In this document: piece by piece, positions 1-8,835 of the stretch | How positions within the stretch are numbered: position 1 is the stretch's first letter | Layout of the letters: each line of letters starts with the position of its first letter | Source: Paraburkholderia heleia NBRC 101817 | GTDB lineage: Bacteria; Pseudomonadota; Gammaproteobacteria; Burkholderiales; Burkholderiaceae | Length of the DNA stretch: 64,000 nucleotides | NCBI RefSeq assembly: GCF_000739775.1 | Contig: NZ_BBJH01000040.1 | Location: 30,016-94,015, forward strand | Direction: 5' to 3' | Translations under genes and position numbers: made by a program | Notes under the pieces: generated by a model | Database searches by the model: none | What the model was told of the DNA's origin: nothing | The model's input: only the letters and a program-made list of their open reading frames with translations

Positions 1-154
1 GCGAGCCGAGCAGAATAATCTGCTCTTCGGCGCTCAGGTCCCAGTCGCTCGCTATGCGGAAGAACGCCCTGAGCCCCGCTGCCGACATTTCGGTGAGCGA
101 GGGCTCGGCGCCGGGACGTCGCGACGGCGTGACGGAAGCAGTGGCGGAAGGCAT
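1..154 (-). CDS. Antitoxin Xre/MbcA/ParS (DUF2384-like) family protein, N-terminal part
   Basis: Only the first 51 codons are in the window; the gene runs off the left edge. The start is the ATG at 154 on the minus strand. The visible protein begins with a Ser/Pro/Arg-rich tail and continues into a helix that reads like the start of an Xre/MbcA/ParS fold (SAAGLRAFFRIASDWDLSAE, then EQIILLG). Proteins of this family are often antitoxins paired with a RES-domain toxin. The toxin would have to lie beyond the window, so pairing cannot be tested. A perfect palindrome lies about 40 bp upstream of the start. The family call rests on a short stretch and is moderate. Confidence 0.55.
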   Translation of the reverse strand, partial: MPSATASVTPSRRPGAEPSLTEMSAAGLRAFFRIASDWDLSAEEQIILLGS

Positions 155-193
155 GGTGGTCGAGTCCTGAATTGAACTTTTAGTAGATATTAG

Positions 194-205
194 TCCATAT
201 ATGGA
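194..205. promoter_or_regulatory. 12-bp palindrome between divergent genes
   Basis: TCCATATATGGA is a perfect 12-bp palindrome in an AT-rich patch within otherwise GC-rich DNA. It lies between the Xre/ParS-like gene (leftward) and the His/Ala-rich exported protein gene (rightward). A TATAAT box at 227-232 follows it on the plus strand. Xre-type antitoxins commonly bind palindromes in their own promoter, so an autoregulatory operator is a reasonable inference. Confidence 0.35.
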
Positions 206-272
206 TTATTGCAAGTTTTGACTCGGTATAATTCTCGCCGGACATTGGGACGGCATTGGGGAGGGACGCGGG

Positions 273-770
273 GTGCGGGCAGGCATATTGGTCGCGGCGA
301 TGGTTTTTGCCGCGCCGGTTTGGGCATGGGGACAGGGGAAGGCGGCCGGAGCGCATGCAGGGCAGGGCGCGACGGCTGCGCGACAGCTGCATGGCGGGCA
401 GGTGTCCAAAGCGCGTGGCGGCCACGCCGGGGCGGCTTTGCACACGGCCGGACGTCATACGCACGCGATGGGTTCCACGCACGCGAGCACCCCGCGCGAT
501 GTCGCGAAGGCCGGCAAGCCGTCGCACGCGGCGAAGGACCACGCTGCGGCGCAGCGGCACACGCCTGGCGAGGCCCACGCGGCCGCACGCTCCCATCATC
601 CGGCTTCTGGCGCGGTGCCCGCGCCCAAAACCGTCACGCAAAAGCGCCCCGCGCCGAAGCCCGCCGCCGTGCGGCCCGTGCCACGCCACAAGCTCGTGGT
701 GGATGCACCGCCGCCGCGCATCCAGCGTGCGATTCCCATGCCGCACGCGTTGCCGCCCATCCTGAGCTGA
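273..770 (+). CDS. His/Ala-rich exported hypothetical protein
   Basis: A 165-residue protein of unknown function. The GTG start at 273 is chosen because GGGAGG (259-264) lies just upstream and the translation then opens with a clean signal peptide (MRAGILVAAMVFAAPVWAWG). The mature part is low-complexity, rich in Ala, His, Lys and Pro, with many HA, HTH and HAAA pairs. Such composition suggests a disordered periplasmic or extracellular chain, possibly metal-binding through its histidines, but no domain is recognisable. It is preceded by a TATAAT-like -10 at 227-232. Confidence 0.55.
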   Translation: MRAGILVAAMVFAAPVWAWGQGKAAGAHAGQGATAARQLHGGQVSKARGGHAGAALHTAGRHTHAMGSTHASTPRDVAKAGKPSHAAKDHAAAQRHTPGEAHAAARSHHPASGAVPAPKTVTQKRPAPKPAAVRPVPRHKLVVDAPPPRIQRAIPMPHALPPILS

Positions 771-807
771 GCGCCATCCAGGGGCCTGTAATTAGCGTGA
801 ACAGGCC

Positions 808-1659
808 CTACCCTGGGCCGAGCCCCGACACGAGCAATTGCAGCGTTGCCGCGGTTCGTGTTTCGCGTACCCGCGAGTGAAGCAGGACCTGCGACACCGG
901 CAGCGCGGGCAAACCGAGCCGCGCGCCGACGTCGATCAGCTCGCGCGGCGCGACCCGGCGCGCCAGCGGCGAGACCGCGAGCCCTGCGGCCAGCGCCGCG
1001 CCCACCGCGGCGACACCGCCGCCCACGAACACTTCGGTCCAGGCCACGCCAGCGGCGTCGAGCGCGCGAATCGCCGCCGCCCGCACCGCGCATGGCGCGG
1101 CGAGCAGCGCGAGCGGCAGCGCCGCGCCGGGCGGCCATTGCCATTGCGGCGCGGCGAGCCAGACCAGCGGCTCCCCGAAGAGCCGGCGGGCATCGCCGCG
1201 CGGCGCCTCTTCTTCCTCCTGACGGACGATGACGGCATCGAGCCGCCGCTCGTCGAACTGTGCAAGCAGTTGCGCCGAGAGCCCCAGATGCAGTTCGATC
1301 ACGAGGCCCGGATCATGAACGCGAAGCTGGGCGAGCTGGCGGGCCAGGTTGGCGTCCGCAACGTGCTCGCTCAGACCAAGCGCGAGGCGCCGCTCGTCGC
1401 CCGAAAGCGCCCTGAGCGCGCGCTCGTGTGCGCCCAGCAGGTCGCGCGCCGCGGCGAGGAACGTGAGGCCATCCGTCGAAAGCCGCACGACGCGCGGCGT
1501 GCGTTCGAGCAATTGCTTGCCCAGATGCGCCTCGAGGCGCTTGAGCTTGAGGCTCACGGCCGATTGCGTGGTGTCGAGGGCGTCGGCGGCGCGCGTGAAG
1601 CTGCGCAGTTCGGCGACGAGCACGAAGGCGCGCACGGCGTCGAGATCCAGTGGTTTCAT
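808..1659 (-). CDS. LysR family transcriptional regulator
   Basis: A 283-residue LysR-type regulator. Residues 1-62 form the winged HTH (RSFTRAADALDTTQSAVSLK), followed by a linker helix and a periplasmic-binding-like effector domain to the C-terminus. It is slightly short for the family (usually about 300). The gene is divergent from the tautomerase gene at 1760, with 100 bp between the starts. That gap contains an inverted repeat, so it probably regulates that gene and itself. The inducer cannot be deduced. Confidence 0.9.
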   Translation of the reverse strand: MKPLDLDAVRAFVLVAELRSFTRAADALDTTQSAVSLKLKRLEAHLGKQLLERTPRVVRLSTDGLTFLAAARDLLGAHERALRALSGDERRLALGLSEHVADANLARQLAQLRVHDPGLVIELHLGLSAQLLAQFDERRLDAVIVRQEEEEAPRGDARRLFGEPLVWLAAPQWQWPPGAALPLALLAAPCAVRAAAIRALDAAGVAWTEVFVGGGVAAVGAALAAGLAVSPLARRVAPRELIDVGARLGLPALPVSQVLLHSRVRETRTAATLQLLVSGLGPG

Positions 1660-1681
1660 TTCAGATGGAAATGGATGAAAT

Positions 1682-1711
1682 ATCTATCTATGCCTGTTTA
1701 TTATGATAGAT
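1682..1711. promoter_or_regulatory. Inverted repeat in the LysR/tautomerase intergenic region
   Basis: ATCTATC at 1682-1688 is mirrored by GATAGAT at 1705-1711, with a 16-bp gap. The arms sit in the AT-rich centre of the 100-bp divergent promoter region. Position and symmetry fit a LysR-type operator, but no footprint or homologous site supports it here. Confidence 0.4.
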
Positions 1712-1759
1712 CGCACCTAAGCTGATGTCATGTCAAACCCGCCTAAACAGGAGATCGAC

Positions 1760-2143
1760 ATGCCGTTCACCCGTATCGCGGTTCGCGCAGGCAAGCCCGC
1801 CACGTATCGCAAGGCCCTCACACAAGGCATTCATCAAGCGCTGATGGAGGTGTTCAAGGCGCCTGAAGACGACATCTTCATGATCATCACCGAGCACGAT
1901 GCCGATAACTTCGTGTTCGGGCGGCATTACCTCGGAGTCGAGCGCAGCGACGATCTGGTCATGATTCAGATCGCCGTGAACAACACGCGCGGGCAGGATC
2001 AGAAGAAGGCACTGTTCGCGCAGATTGCCGAAAACCTCGCGCGCGATCCGGGGGTGAGGCGCGAGGACGTGTTCGTGAATCTCGTGGATGTCGCGCGGGA
2101 GAACTGGTCGTTTGGCAATGGAGTGGCACAGTACGCGACCTGA
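1760..2143 (+). CDS. Tautomerase family protein (4-oxalocrotonate tautomerase-like)
   Basis: A 127-residue protein of the tautomerase superfamily, which uses the amino-terminal proline as general base for keto-enol isomerisation. The ATG at 1760 is chosen over an in-frame ATG at 1730. It puts Pro directly after the initiator Met (MPFTRI) and has AGGAG at 1749-1753. The protein is about twice the length of small 4-OT subunits, so it resembles the longer members of the fold. It lies divergent to a LysR regulator, the usual arrangement for inducible catabolic or detoxification genes. Substrate unknown. Confidence 0.85.
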   Translation: MPFTRIAVRAGKPATYRKALTQGIHQALMEVFKAPEDDIFMIITEHDADNFVFGRHYLGVERSDDLVMIQIAVNNTRGQDQKKALFAQIAENLARDPGVRREDVFVNLVDVARENWSFGNGVAQYAT

Positions 2144-2162
2144 GCGCGGAGCCTGACGCCGC

Positions 2163-3254
2163 CTACAGAGCCCGACTCACCAGCAACGGATCGACCACCC
2201 CAATCGCCTCCGCATCCCGGCTCGCATAGGGCAGTTTATGCAGCACGAATCGCATGGCATTGAGCCGCGCGCGCTTCTTGCAATCGGAGCGAACGACCGT
2301 CCACGGCGCATCGGCGGTGTCTGTCTGCGAGAACATCGCCTCTTTCGCCTGCGTGTACGCGTCCCACTTGTCGAGCGAAGCGAGATCGACAGGACTCAGC
2401 TTCCATTGCTTGAGCGGGTGCACCTTGCGTTCCTTGAAGCGCCGCCGCTGCTCGCCACGGCTTACCGAAAACCAGAACTTGATCAGATGGATGCCGCTGC
2501 GAATCAACTGCCGTTCGAACGCCGGCGCCTGCTGCATGAAATCGGCATATTCATCGGGCGTGCAGAAGCCCATGACATGCTCGACGCCCGCGCGGTTGTA
2601 CCAGGAGCGATCGAACAGCACGATTTCTCCCGCCGAAGGCAGATGCTGCACATAGCGCTGGAAATACCACTGGCCGCGCTCGACTTCGGTGGGTTTTTCG
2701 AGCGCGACGACGCGTGCGCCGCGCGGGTTCATATGCTCCATGAAGCGCTTGATCGTGCCGCCCTTGCCGGCTGCGTCGCGGCCCTCGAACAGGATCACCA
2801 CGCGCTGACCCGTTTCGCGCACCCACGCCTGGAGCTTGAGCAGCTCGACCTGCAGCCGATACTTCTGGCGCTCGTAGGCGCGCCGCGACATCAGATTGCG
2901 ATACGGATAGCCGCCTTCGCGCCAGCCAGAGGCGAGTTCATCGTCGGGGTGGCGCGTGCGCGAGTTGCGCCAGTCGGCAGGATTGCCTTCGAGGATCAGG
3001 CTGCGCAACCGGGCGGCTTCGTCGGGCGACATGCCTTGCATCAACGCCGCGATCGACTCGATCAACATGGCGGGCGGATTGCCCTCGGCATGGGTGCGTG
3101 CGACGAGATCGTGGACAGCGCCAGCGATGGCCTCGCTCGAGGATTCGACGGCACTGTCGACGGTGCGCAACTCGGCGCTGTGCGGCGTGACGAGCGGCAG
3201 TCGTGCGGCGGGGCCGATGGTGTCGGAAGCGGAGCAGGGAATGGATTTGGGCAT
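2163..3254 (-). CDS. ppk2: Polyphosphate kinase 2 family protein
   Basis: A 363-residue PPK2-family enzyme, which transfers phosphate between polyphosphate and nucleotides. The Walker A motif EGRDAAGKGG lies around residues 157-166 and the lid/Walker B-like segment FDRSWYNRAG about 60 residues later, both intact. The N-terminal 95 residues are an extension, and the catalytic core starts near residue 100 (HPDDELASGWREGGYPYRNL). One catalytic domain is present, so a class I or III single-domain enzyme is likely; whether it prefers ADP or GDP cannot be read from sequence. It is transcribed convergently with the tautomerase gene and is not in an operon with ppk1 or ppx. Confidence 0.9.
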   Translation of the reverse strand: MPKSIPCSASDTIGPAARLPLVTPHSAELRTVDSAVESSSEAIAGAVHDLVARTHAEGNPPAMLIESIAALMQGMSPDEAARLRSLILEGNPADWRNSRTRHPDDELASGWREGGYPYRNLMSRRAYERQKYRLQVELLKLQAWVRETGQRVVILFEGRDAAGKGGTIKRFMEHMNPRGARVVALEKPTEVERGQWYFQRYVQHLPSAGEIVLFDRSWYNRAGVEHVMGFCTPDEYADFMQQAPAFERQLIRSGIHLIKFWFSVSRGEQRRRFKERKVHPLKQWKLSPVDLASLDKWDAYTQAKEAMFSQTDTADAPWTVVRSDCKKRARLNAMRFVLHKLPYASRDAEAIGVVDPLLVSRAL

Positions 3255-3476
3255 GGTGTCGGCGGGTGCGGAGATGGGACTGCGTGCGGAGTGACTCGCA
3301 TCCAGGGCGGGCGCATCGAAGAAGGCAGGCGCATCGAAGCGCGAGCGGCAACGGCGCGCAGGGAAGTCGTCGCGGCTTGAAGGGCAGGGCAGCGCCGAGG
3401 CAAAAGCCGGCGCGCCGATGGCCGGCGCCAGTCAACTGCCGGCCAACTGCCGGCCAACGCTGGACGCCGCCAGGTT

Positions 3477-3695
3477 TCAGGCGTTTGCCGCCCTTTTGAG
3501 GATGAGGTAAAGCGAGTCCTTGAGTTGAAGCTTTTCCTTTTTCAGCTTCTCCACTTCCGTGCCGTGCGAAGCCGCGACACCCGCCTCCAAGTTCTTGATC
3601 TGCTGGTCGAGTTCGTTGTGACGATGGAAAATCCGGGCGAAATGTTCGTCCTGGATCTTGAGGCGCGAAATCAAATCTCTGTACTCTGGGAACAC
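3477..3695 (-). CDS. YdcH family (DUF465) small protein
   Basis: A 72-residue, highly charged, mostly helical protein of the DUF465/YdcH family (FPEYRDLISRLK, HNELDQQIKNLEAG). The family is short and its function is not established. The start is the GTG at 3695 because AAGGAG lies 7 bases upstream and the resulting N-terminus (V/MFPEYRD) matches the family. Longer reading frames upstream are not supported by composition. The C-terminal half (VEKLKKEKLQLKDSLYLIL) looks like a coiled coil. Confidence 0.85.
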   Translation of the reverse strand: MFPEYRDLISRLKIQDEHFARIFHRHNELDQQIKNLEAGVAASHGTEVEKLKKEKLQLKDSLYLILKRAANA

Positions 3696-3936
3696 TCGAT
3701 ACTCCTTGCAGACTGGCAAAATTAGACCCATTGAAACGTAATTATTTTTCCACCGTCCAGTCTTGGCAGTCTTGACCCTCATCAGACTCCGGCTTCCCGC
3801 GGGGTCAGGGACGTTACCTGGGGCATCGAGGCGCGCTCGCGTGTACCATCGATCGCGTCGTCGCAGTTCCCTGGCTCTCCCATCCGCTTGCACTGTTTCA
3901 AGCCGTCGCGCCCGCCCACAGAACCCTGGAGCGTTC

Positions 3937-5580
3937 ATGGATCGCGTTCTGGAAATCGTGCTGGATGTCGTGATTCCGGCAGCGCCGGATAGCAAAAGCG
4001 CAAAAGCCTCCGCCACGGGAACGGCGTCCAGGGCGCACGCCGACCCGGGCCCTTCGGAGCAGACTGCCAGCCTGTGCGCGGCTTTGCCGACGCTCGTGGC
4101 GCAACCCGAAGCGCGCGAGTGCGTGACGACGGTCGCCTTCGACCGCGGCGGCGTCCTTGGCGGGCTCGGCTGGCGCGTGGCGGTGGAATCGCACGGCGGC
4201 ACGCAGCGCGTCCTCGTGTCGAGCCGGCGCGCTCATACGCCTGGGGTCACCGTGGTCGCACCGATCTTCGAGGCGGCGCTCGATGCGAACGGCGTCGCGC
4301 GTGCGCTCTTCGACGCCGCGCCCGAGCCGTTTCGCGAGGCGCTGGGCAGCGCGGACGATCTCGCTGCGTCGGCCACGCTCGTGGCGGCACGCAGCCGCTG
4401 GCAGTGGCCGCGCGACGGCATCGACGTGCTGCTCACATTCGACGAAGACTTGCAGGAGCCGGCAGCGCCGCAAGAACCGGCGGCTCGGGACGCTCGCGGC
4501 GCGGATGCGGCGCCCCCGCCCGAGTTGCACGAGTTGCGCGTGAGCGCGCCCTGGCCCGAAGGCGAGGACGAGCGGCCCATCGTCGATGCGCTGTTTGCCT
4601 GTGCCGGCGACCTCGTCGCGGCACTGCCCGCATTCGTGCGCCTGACCGATGCCCTCGACCGCGCCGGCGCCGGCAGCGTGACCGGCGACGCCGAAGCCGT
4701 CAAGGCCGAAGCCGTGGACCTGGGCGGTGCGGTCACGGCCGAGGCCGCGCTCGTGGCGATCGGGCGCAACATCAGCGCGCAGTGGTTCGGCAATGACGCG
4801 GGCGTGCGCAACAGCACGAACGGCGAGTTCATCCATCAGATGCGCGTGTCGCAGCGGCGGCTGCGCACCGCCATGCGCATCTTCTCGCGCTGGTGCGACG
4901 AAACCTGGGAGGCGCGCATCGAGCCGGAGCTCAAATGGCTCGGCGGCCTGCTCGGCGATGCGCGCGACCGCGATGTCTTCGTCGAATCGACGCTGCCGGC
5001 GCTCGCCGCGGCCGACGTCGAGCCGGGGCGCTGGGACGCGATTCGCGACGCGGCAAACGCGCAACGGCTCGCCGCGCGCGCGCGGCTGCGCGAGGCGCTG
5101 GCCTCGCAGCGCTACGCGCGGGCGGCGCTGGCGTGGCTCCAGTGGCTCGACTTGCTCGCGCGGCGCGCGCACGACGCCGGCAGCGCCGGGTTTTCGCTGC
5201 ACCGCCACGCGAAGCGGCGTGTGCGGCGCTACTACGAGCGGCTCGCGAGCACGCAAAAGCTCACGGCCATCGACGAGGCGAGCCGTCATCGCGCGCGCAT
5301 CAATGCGAAATATTTGCGCTACACGATCGAATTCTTCGCTACGCTCACGTCGCGCCGCACGCGCGTGGAGGTAGCGCGCGCGCTCGCGCGGCTGCAGAGC
5401 GTGCTCGGCGACGGCAACGACGCCGCAGTGGCCTTGCGCTATCTCGAGCGCATGGATGCCGAGCCGTATCAGCTTGGGTTCGCGCGCGGCTGGTGCGAGG
5501 CCGTCAAGCGCTATACGGCGAAGGAGGGCGAACGCCTGTTGCGCGAACTGGGCGAGCCGAAGGTGCCGCGCGGCGCGTGA
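3937..5580 (+). CDS. CHAD domain protein with degenerate CYTH-like N-terminus
   Basis: A 547-residue protein. The C-terminal half, from about residue 290, is a CHAD domain: the conserved histidine/arginine helix HQMRVSQRRLRTAMRIF is near residue 297 and further HRAR and KYLRY motifs follow. CHAD domains are His/Arg-rich helical modules associated with polyphosphate granules. The N-terminal half has the layout of a CYTH/triphosphate tunnel domain, but its EXEXK signature appears as EIVLD and the basic tunnel residues are thin, so phosphatase activity is doubtful. The ATG at 3937 is chosen because upstream sequence lacks protein-like composition. PPK2 lies 700 bp away, which fits a polyphosphate role. 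Confidence 0.8.
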   Translation: MDRVLEIVLDVVIPAAPDSKSAKASATGTASRAHADPGPSEQTASLCAALPTLVAQPEARECVTTVAFDRGGVLGGLGWRVAVESHGGTQRVLVSSRRAHTPGVTVVAPIFEAALDANGVARALFDAAPEPFREALGSADDLAASATLVAARSRWQWPRDGIDVLLTFDEDLQEPAAPQEPAARDARGADAAPPPELHELRVSAPWPEGEDERPIVDALFACAGDLVAALPAFVRLTDALDRAGAGSVTGDAEAVKAEAVDLGGAVTAEAALVAIGRNISAQWFGNDAGVRNSTNGEFIHQMRVSQRRLRTAMRIFSRWCDETWEARIEPELKWLGGLLGDARDRDVFVESTLPALAAADVEPGRWDAIRDAANAQRLAARARLREALASQRYARAALAWLQWLDLLARRAHDAGSAGFSLHRHAKRRVRRYYERLASTQKLTAIDEASRHRARINAKYLRYTIEFFATLTSRRTRVEVARALARLQSVLGDGNDAAVALRYLERMDAEPYQLGFARGWCEAVKRYTAKEGERLLRELGEPKVPRGA

Positions 5581-5659
5581 CGCGTGTCTTTATAATCGGT
5601 GGCGGATTGACGAGCGCCGAACCCTCGCTTGCTTCGTCTTGTTCTGGCTTGCTTTGCGC

Positions 5660-6586
5660 ATGATGAATCCCACGAAACCTGACTCCCCGCCCGCCGGAGC
5701 CGGCCACGCCGGTGCCGGTTTCACTGATACATCGACACCTGCCGAAGCGCCGGAACTGGGTCTGGGCGGCTCGGTCTGGTTTCAGTCCGGCCAGCAGATG
5801 CTGGGTGGCGCGGCGCGCATCGCGCTGCTGGAAGCCATCCATGCAACCGGCTCGATCACTGGCGCTGCGAAAGCGGTCGGCATGAGCTACAAGGGCGCCT
5901 GGGACGCCATCGACGCCATGAACAATCTCGCGGGCGAGGCGCTCGTGGTGCGCGCGACGGGCGGCAAGGGCGGTGGCGGGACGACGCTCACGCCGCGGGC
6001 GCTGCGGCTCGTCGACACGTTTCGCGTCATCGAGCAGGAGCATCGGCGCTTTCTCGAGCGTGCGGCGCATGCACTCGGGGCCGTTTCGGGCGAAGGCGGC
6101 GACGCACACGCTGGCGGGTTTGCGCGCGACCTCGCCGTGCTCGGCCGCTTCGCCATGCGCACGAGCGCGCGCAATCAGCTCTTTGGCACCGTCTCGGCGA
6201 TCGTGCGGGGCGCGGTGAACGACGAGGTGTCGATCGCGCTGCCAGGCGGCGCAGTCGTCGTGGCCACGACCACACACGAGAGCGCCGAAGCGCTCGGGCT
6301 TGCCACGGGCGCGCCCGTGGTGGCGCTCGTGAAGGCGACGTCGGTCGTGCTGGTCGCGAGCGCGGCGGATGCGGCGCGGCTTTCGGCGCGCAACCGGCTG
6401 AGCGGGACGATCGAGGTGGTGCGGCGCGGCGCCGTGAACGCCGAAGTGACGCTCGCGCTGGCGGGCGGCACCGTGATCGCCGCGATCGTGACCGAAGGGA
6501 GCGTGGACGCGCTGGGATTCGCCGCAGGGCAAGCGGCGACGGCCGTGTTCAAGGCTTCGAGCGTGCTGCTAGGCGTGGCCGGTTGA
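5660..6586 (+). CDS. ModE-like molybdenum-responsive regulator (LysR-type HTH plus two TOBE domains)
   Basis: A 308-residue regulator with ModE architecture. The N-terminal winged HTH covers about residues 40-120 (IHATGSITGAAKAVGMSYKG). Two consecutive molybdate-binding TOBE/Mop domains follow (SARNQLFGTVSAIVRGAVND, then SARNRLSGTIEVVRRGAVNA). Two in-frame ATGs are adjacent (5660, 5663). ModE normally represses the molybdate ABC transporter when molybdate is bound. No modABC or molybdoenzyme genes are adjacent, so it acts in trans or has other targets. The Pro/Ala-rich first 35 residues are probably disordered. Confidence 0.85.
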   Translation: MMNPTKPDSPPAGAGHAGAGFTDTSTPAEAPELGLGGSVWFQSGQQMLGGAARIALLEAIHATGSITGAAKAVGMSYKGAWDAIDAMNNLAGEALVVRATGGKGGGGTTLTPRALRLVDTFRVIEQEHRRFLERAAHALGAVSGEGGDAHAGGFARDLAVLGRFAMRTSARNQLFGTVSAIVRGAVNDEVSIALPGGAVVVATTTHESAEALGLATGAPVVALVKATSVVLVASAADAARLSARNRLSGTIEVVRRGAVNAEVTLALAGGTVIAAIVTEGSVDALGFAAGQAATAVFKASSVLLGVAG

Positions 6587-6621
6587 GCGGCGCGCGGCGG
6601 GGGACCGCCAGTCAGGCGGGC

Positions 6622-7386
6622 TCAGGCGTGGCGCTGCGCGGGCTGCGTGAGGCCGTTGCGGGTTTGCGAGACGGGCGCGACTGGCGCGCGGTTGGTGCGG
6701 TTGGCCTTCCATTTGGCGCGCACGTAGGGCCGGTCGTGACCCGAAACCGTGAGCGCGATGTTCGTGACCCAGCGATGCGTGGGCACATGGACGTTGTGCA
6801 ACGCGACAGTCAGCGCCGTGAGGCTCAGCGCGACGAGCGCCGCCGAAATTCGCCGGGCCTGCGCCTGCCACCAGTAGCGCGCAAATACGAGTGCGGTGAG
6901 CGCCCCGACCACACAGCCCGTGACGGCCTCGGAAGGCGAGTGAGCGTCGAGCACCACGCGCGAGAGCGCGACCGCGAGCCCCACTGCGAGGCCGATGGTC
7001 ACGCCTGCGGCGCGCACGAAGGACGGCGCGCCTTGCAGCATCAGGAAAAACGCGACGGGATAGACGGCCGTGGACAGCATGGCGTGGCCGCTGATACCCG
7101 TGAAATCCAGTTCTCTTACACCGACGCCCCAGCCGAGAAACGCGATCTTGGTGAGCGTCACCAGGCCGATCGCCAGACCGAGCACCAGCACCCAGCTCGC
7201 CGCCATGCGCCACGAGTAGCCGACCATCAGCCACAGCGCGATCGCCAACGCGAGCGGCAGGGTGAGGCCTGCGCCGCCGAGGTTGGTAATCGAGTACCAA
7301 AGGTGAATGGGCAAATCTGGCATGAGTCCGCGCTGCCGGCTGTCTGAAGAGGATCCTGAGGTTGCAGGGGCCAAGCCCTGCTTCAT
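6622..7386 (-). CDS. PAP2 superfamily membrane phosphatase
   Basis: An integral membrane protein with phosphatidic acid phosphatase type 2 signature. SGHAMLST supplies the central motif and RVVLDAHSPSEAVTG the C-terminal His/Asp motif; the first (KxxxxxxRP) motif is not obvious. Five to six hydrophobic segments span the core. Family members dephosphorylate lipid phosphates or undecaprenyl diphosphate at the periplasmic face. Two starts are possible: 7386 (254 residues) or the ATG at 7323 (MPDLPIHLWYSI), which puts the first membrane helix near the N-terminus as is usual. Neither has a strong ribosome binding site. Confidence 0.8.
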   Translation of the reverse strand: MKQGLAPATSGSSSDSRQRGLMPDLPIHLWYSITNLGGAGLTLPLALAIALWLMVGYSWRMAASWVLVLGLAIGLVTLTKIAFLGWGVGVRELDFTGISGHAMLSTAVYPVAFFLMLQGAPSFVRAAGVTIGLAVGLAVALSRVVLDAHSPSEAVTGCVVGALTALVFARYWWQAQARRISAALVALSLTALTVALHNVHVPTHRWVTNIALTVSGHDRPYVRAKWKANRTNRAPVAPVSQTRNGLTQPAQRHA

Positions 7387-7636
7387 GGCGACTTAACGCG
7401 CGAGCCGGCTGGCTGGCCGACACGCGTGTGAGACAAGCATCCAGTATAGCTGCGTCGCATAGACCCCGGGCGTGCCTCATGGAACGCACACGCAGAACTC
7501 ACACGCAGAACTCACACGCGGGCGTAATCGAATCGCTCCGATCTGCAGCGTCATCCAAATGATGTTATTGTGCGTTGCACAATGACGGATCGCGGCAAAA
7601 CGCCACGATGTGTCAGACCCTTTTATGAGGCCATAG
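7387..7636. repeat. Intergenic region with 13-bp tandem repeat
   Basis: No gene is seen between the PAP2 phosphatase and the esterase. At 7487-7519 the unit CACACGCAGAACT occurs twice perfectly and then breaks off after about seven bases. The rest of the gap holds an AT-richer stretch (7540-7580, around gatgttattgtgcgttgc) that may contain the esterase promoter. Confidence 0.5.
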
Positions 7637-8815
7637 ATGACGAAAAATCTGACGAAGCTATGGGCAGGTGGCATGCGACGTCTGCTCGCCATCCAGACCC
7701 GGGCGGCGCGCGACGCCCTGAAAGGCGCGCGCATCGATACGCCCCGGCCGCAGGCAATCTGGCGCGCCGCTCAGGCCGCAGCCGGGCAGGCGGCCAGGCA
7801 CGTCGCACCGGCGCACGCGAGCGGCGCGCCGGTGCGCGAGTCGCGCGTGGGTCCGCGCGCGGCCGCCTGGGCCGCGGGCGAATGGCACCGCGCGGAGCAC
7901 CTTGTACCGGCGAACGACCAGCATGTCGGGCGCTCGCTTCCTTACGGGCTTTATCTGCCGCCGGGGCGCAAGACGGCGGGCATGCCGCTCGTCGTGATGC
8001 TGCACGGCTGCAAGCAGTCGATGGACTCCTTCGCCGAAGGCACCCGCATGAACCTGCTCGCCGACCGCCATGGCTTCGCGGTGCTGTATCCCGAGCAGTC
8101 GGAACGCGCGCACCCGCACCAATGCTGGCACTGGTACGACGCGCGCGATGCGGCGGGCGGCGGCGAAGCGGCATCCATCGTTTCGCTGATCGATACGCTC
8201 GTCGAGGAGCACGGCTTCGACCGTTCGCGCGTCTATCTGGCGGGTCTGTCGGCGGGAGCGGGGCTCGCGATGCTGCTCGCAGTGCGCTCGCCCAGCCGTT
8301 TCGCCGCCATCGCACTGCATTCCGGCCCTGCTTTCGGTGAAGCGCGTTCTGGCGTGACGGCGCTCGATGTGATGCGGCGCGGCGTGCACCACGATCCGGT
8401 GGCGCTGGTCGATACCCAATTGGGCGCGCGCATTCACCCGGGCATGCCGGCGATCGTCGTGCAGGGCGACGCGGACACCGTCGTCGCGCCGGTCAACGCG
8501 GAACAGCTCGCGCTGCAACTGCTGCGCCTGAACGGTCTTGCGGATACGCGTGGCGTGCGTCAGGGCGTCGTGTCGCGCGAGACCTTCAAGGACGGCTATC
8601 GCGAGCAGGATTACGAACTGGACGGCGCGAGCGTCGTGCGGCTGTGCCGCGTAGCGGACCTCGACCACGCCTGGAGCGGCGGCGACGACACCGTACCGTT
8701 CCATTCCTCGACGGGACCGGACGCGAGCACGCTGATCTGGAACTTTTTCGAGGCTCATCGCCGCGAGGCCTTCGACGAGGCCTACGACGCCGAATTGACA
8801 CAGGACGTTGGTTAA
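7637..8815 (+). CDS. PHB depolymerase/LpqC-type esterase
   Basis: A 392-residue alpha/beta hydrolase of the PHB-depolymerase esterase family. The core starts near residue 95 (SLPYGLYLPPGRK), with HGCKQSMDSFAEGTRMN as oxyanion-hole region, the nucleophile elbow GLSAGAG near residue 205, and a late Asp (VVQGDADTVV) and His (DLDHAWSGG). Such enzymes hydrolyse polyhydroxybutyrate oligomers or aryl esters. The first 90 residues are Arg/Ala-rich with no obvious signal peptide, so it may act in the cytoplasm on intracellular PHB. It stands alone. Confidence 0.85.
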   Translation: MTKNLTKLWAGGMRRLLAIQTRAARDALKGARIDTPRPQAIWRAAQAAAGQAARHVAPAHASGAPVRESRVGPRAAAWAAGEWHRAEHLVPANDQHVGRSLPYGLYLPPGRKTAGMPLVVMLHGCKQSMDSFAEGTRMNLLADRHGFAVLYPEQSERAHPHQCWHWYDARDAAGGGEAASIVSLIDTLVEEHGFDRSRVYLAGLSAGAGLAMLLAVRSPSRFAAIALHSGPAFGEARSGVTALDVMRRGVHHDPVALVDTQLGARIHPGMPAIVVQGDADTVVAPVNAEQLALQLLRLNGLADTRGVRQGVVSRETFKDGYREQDYELDGASVVRLCRVADLDHAWSGGDDTVPFHSSTGPDASTLIWNFFEAHRREAFDEAYDAELTQDVG

Positions 8816-8835
8816 ACGCGACTACGGGCAACTTA

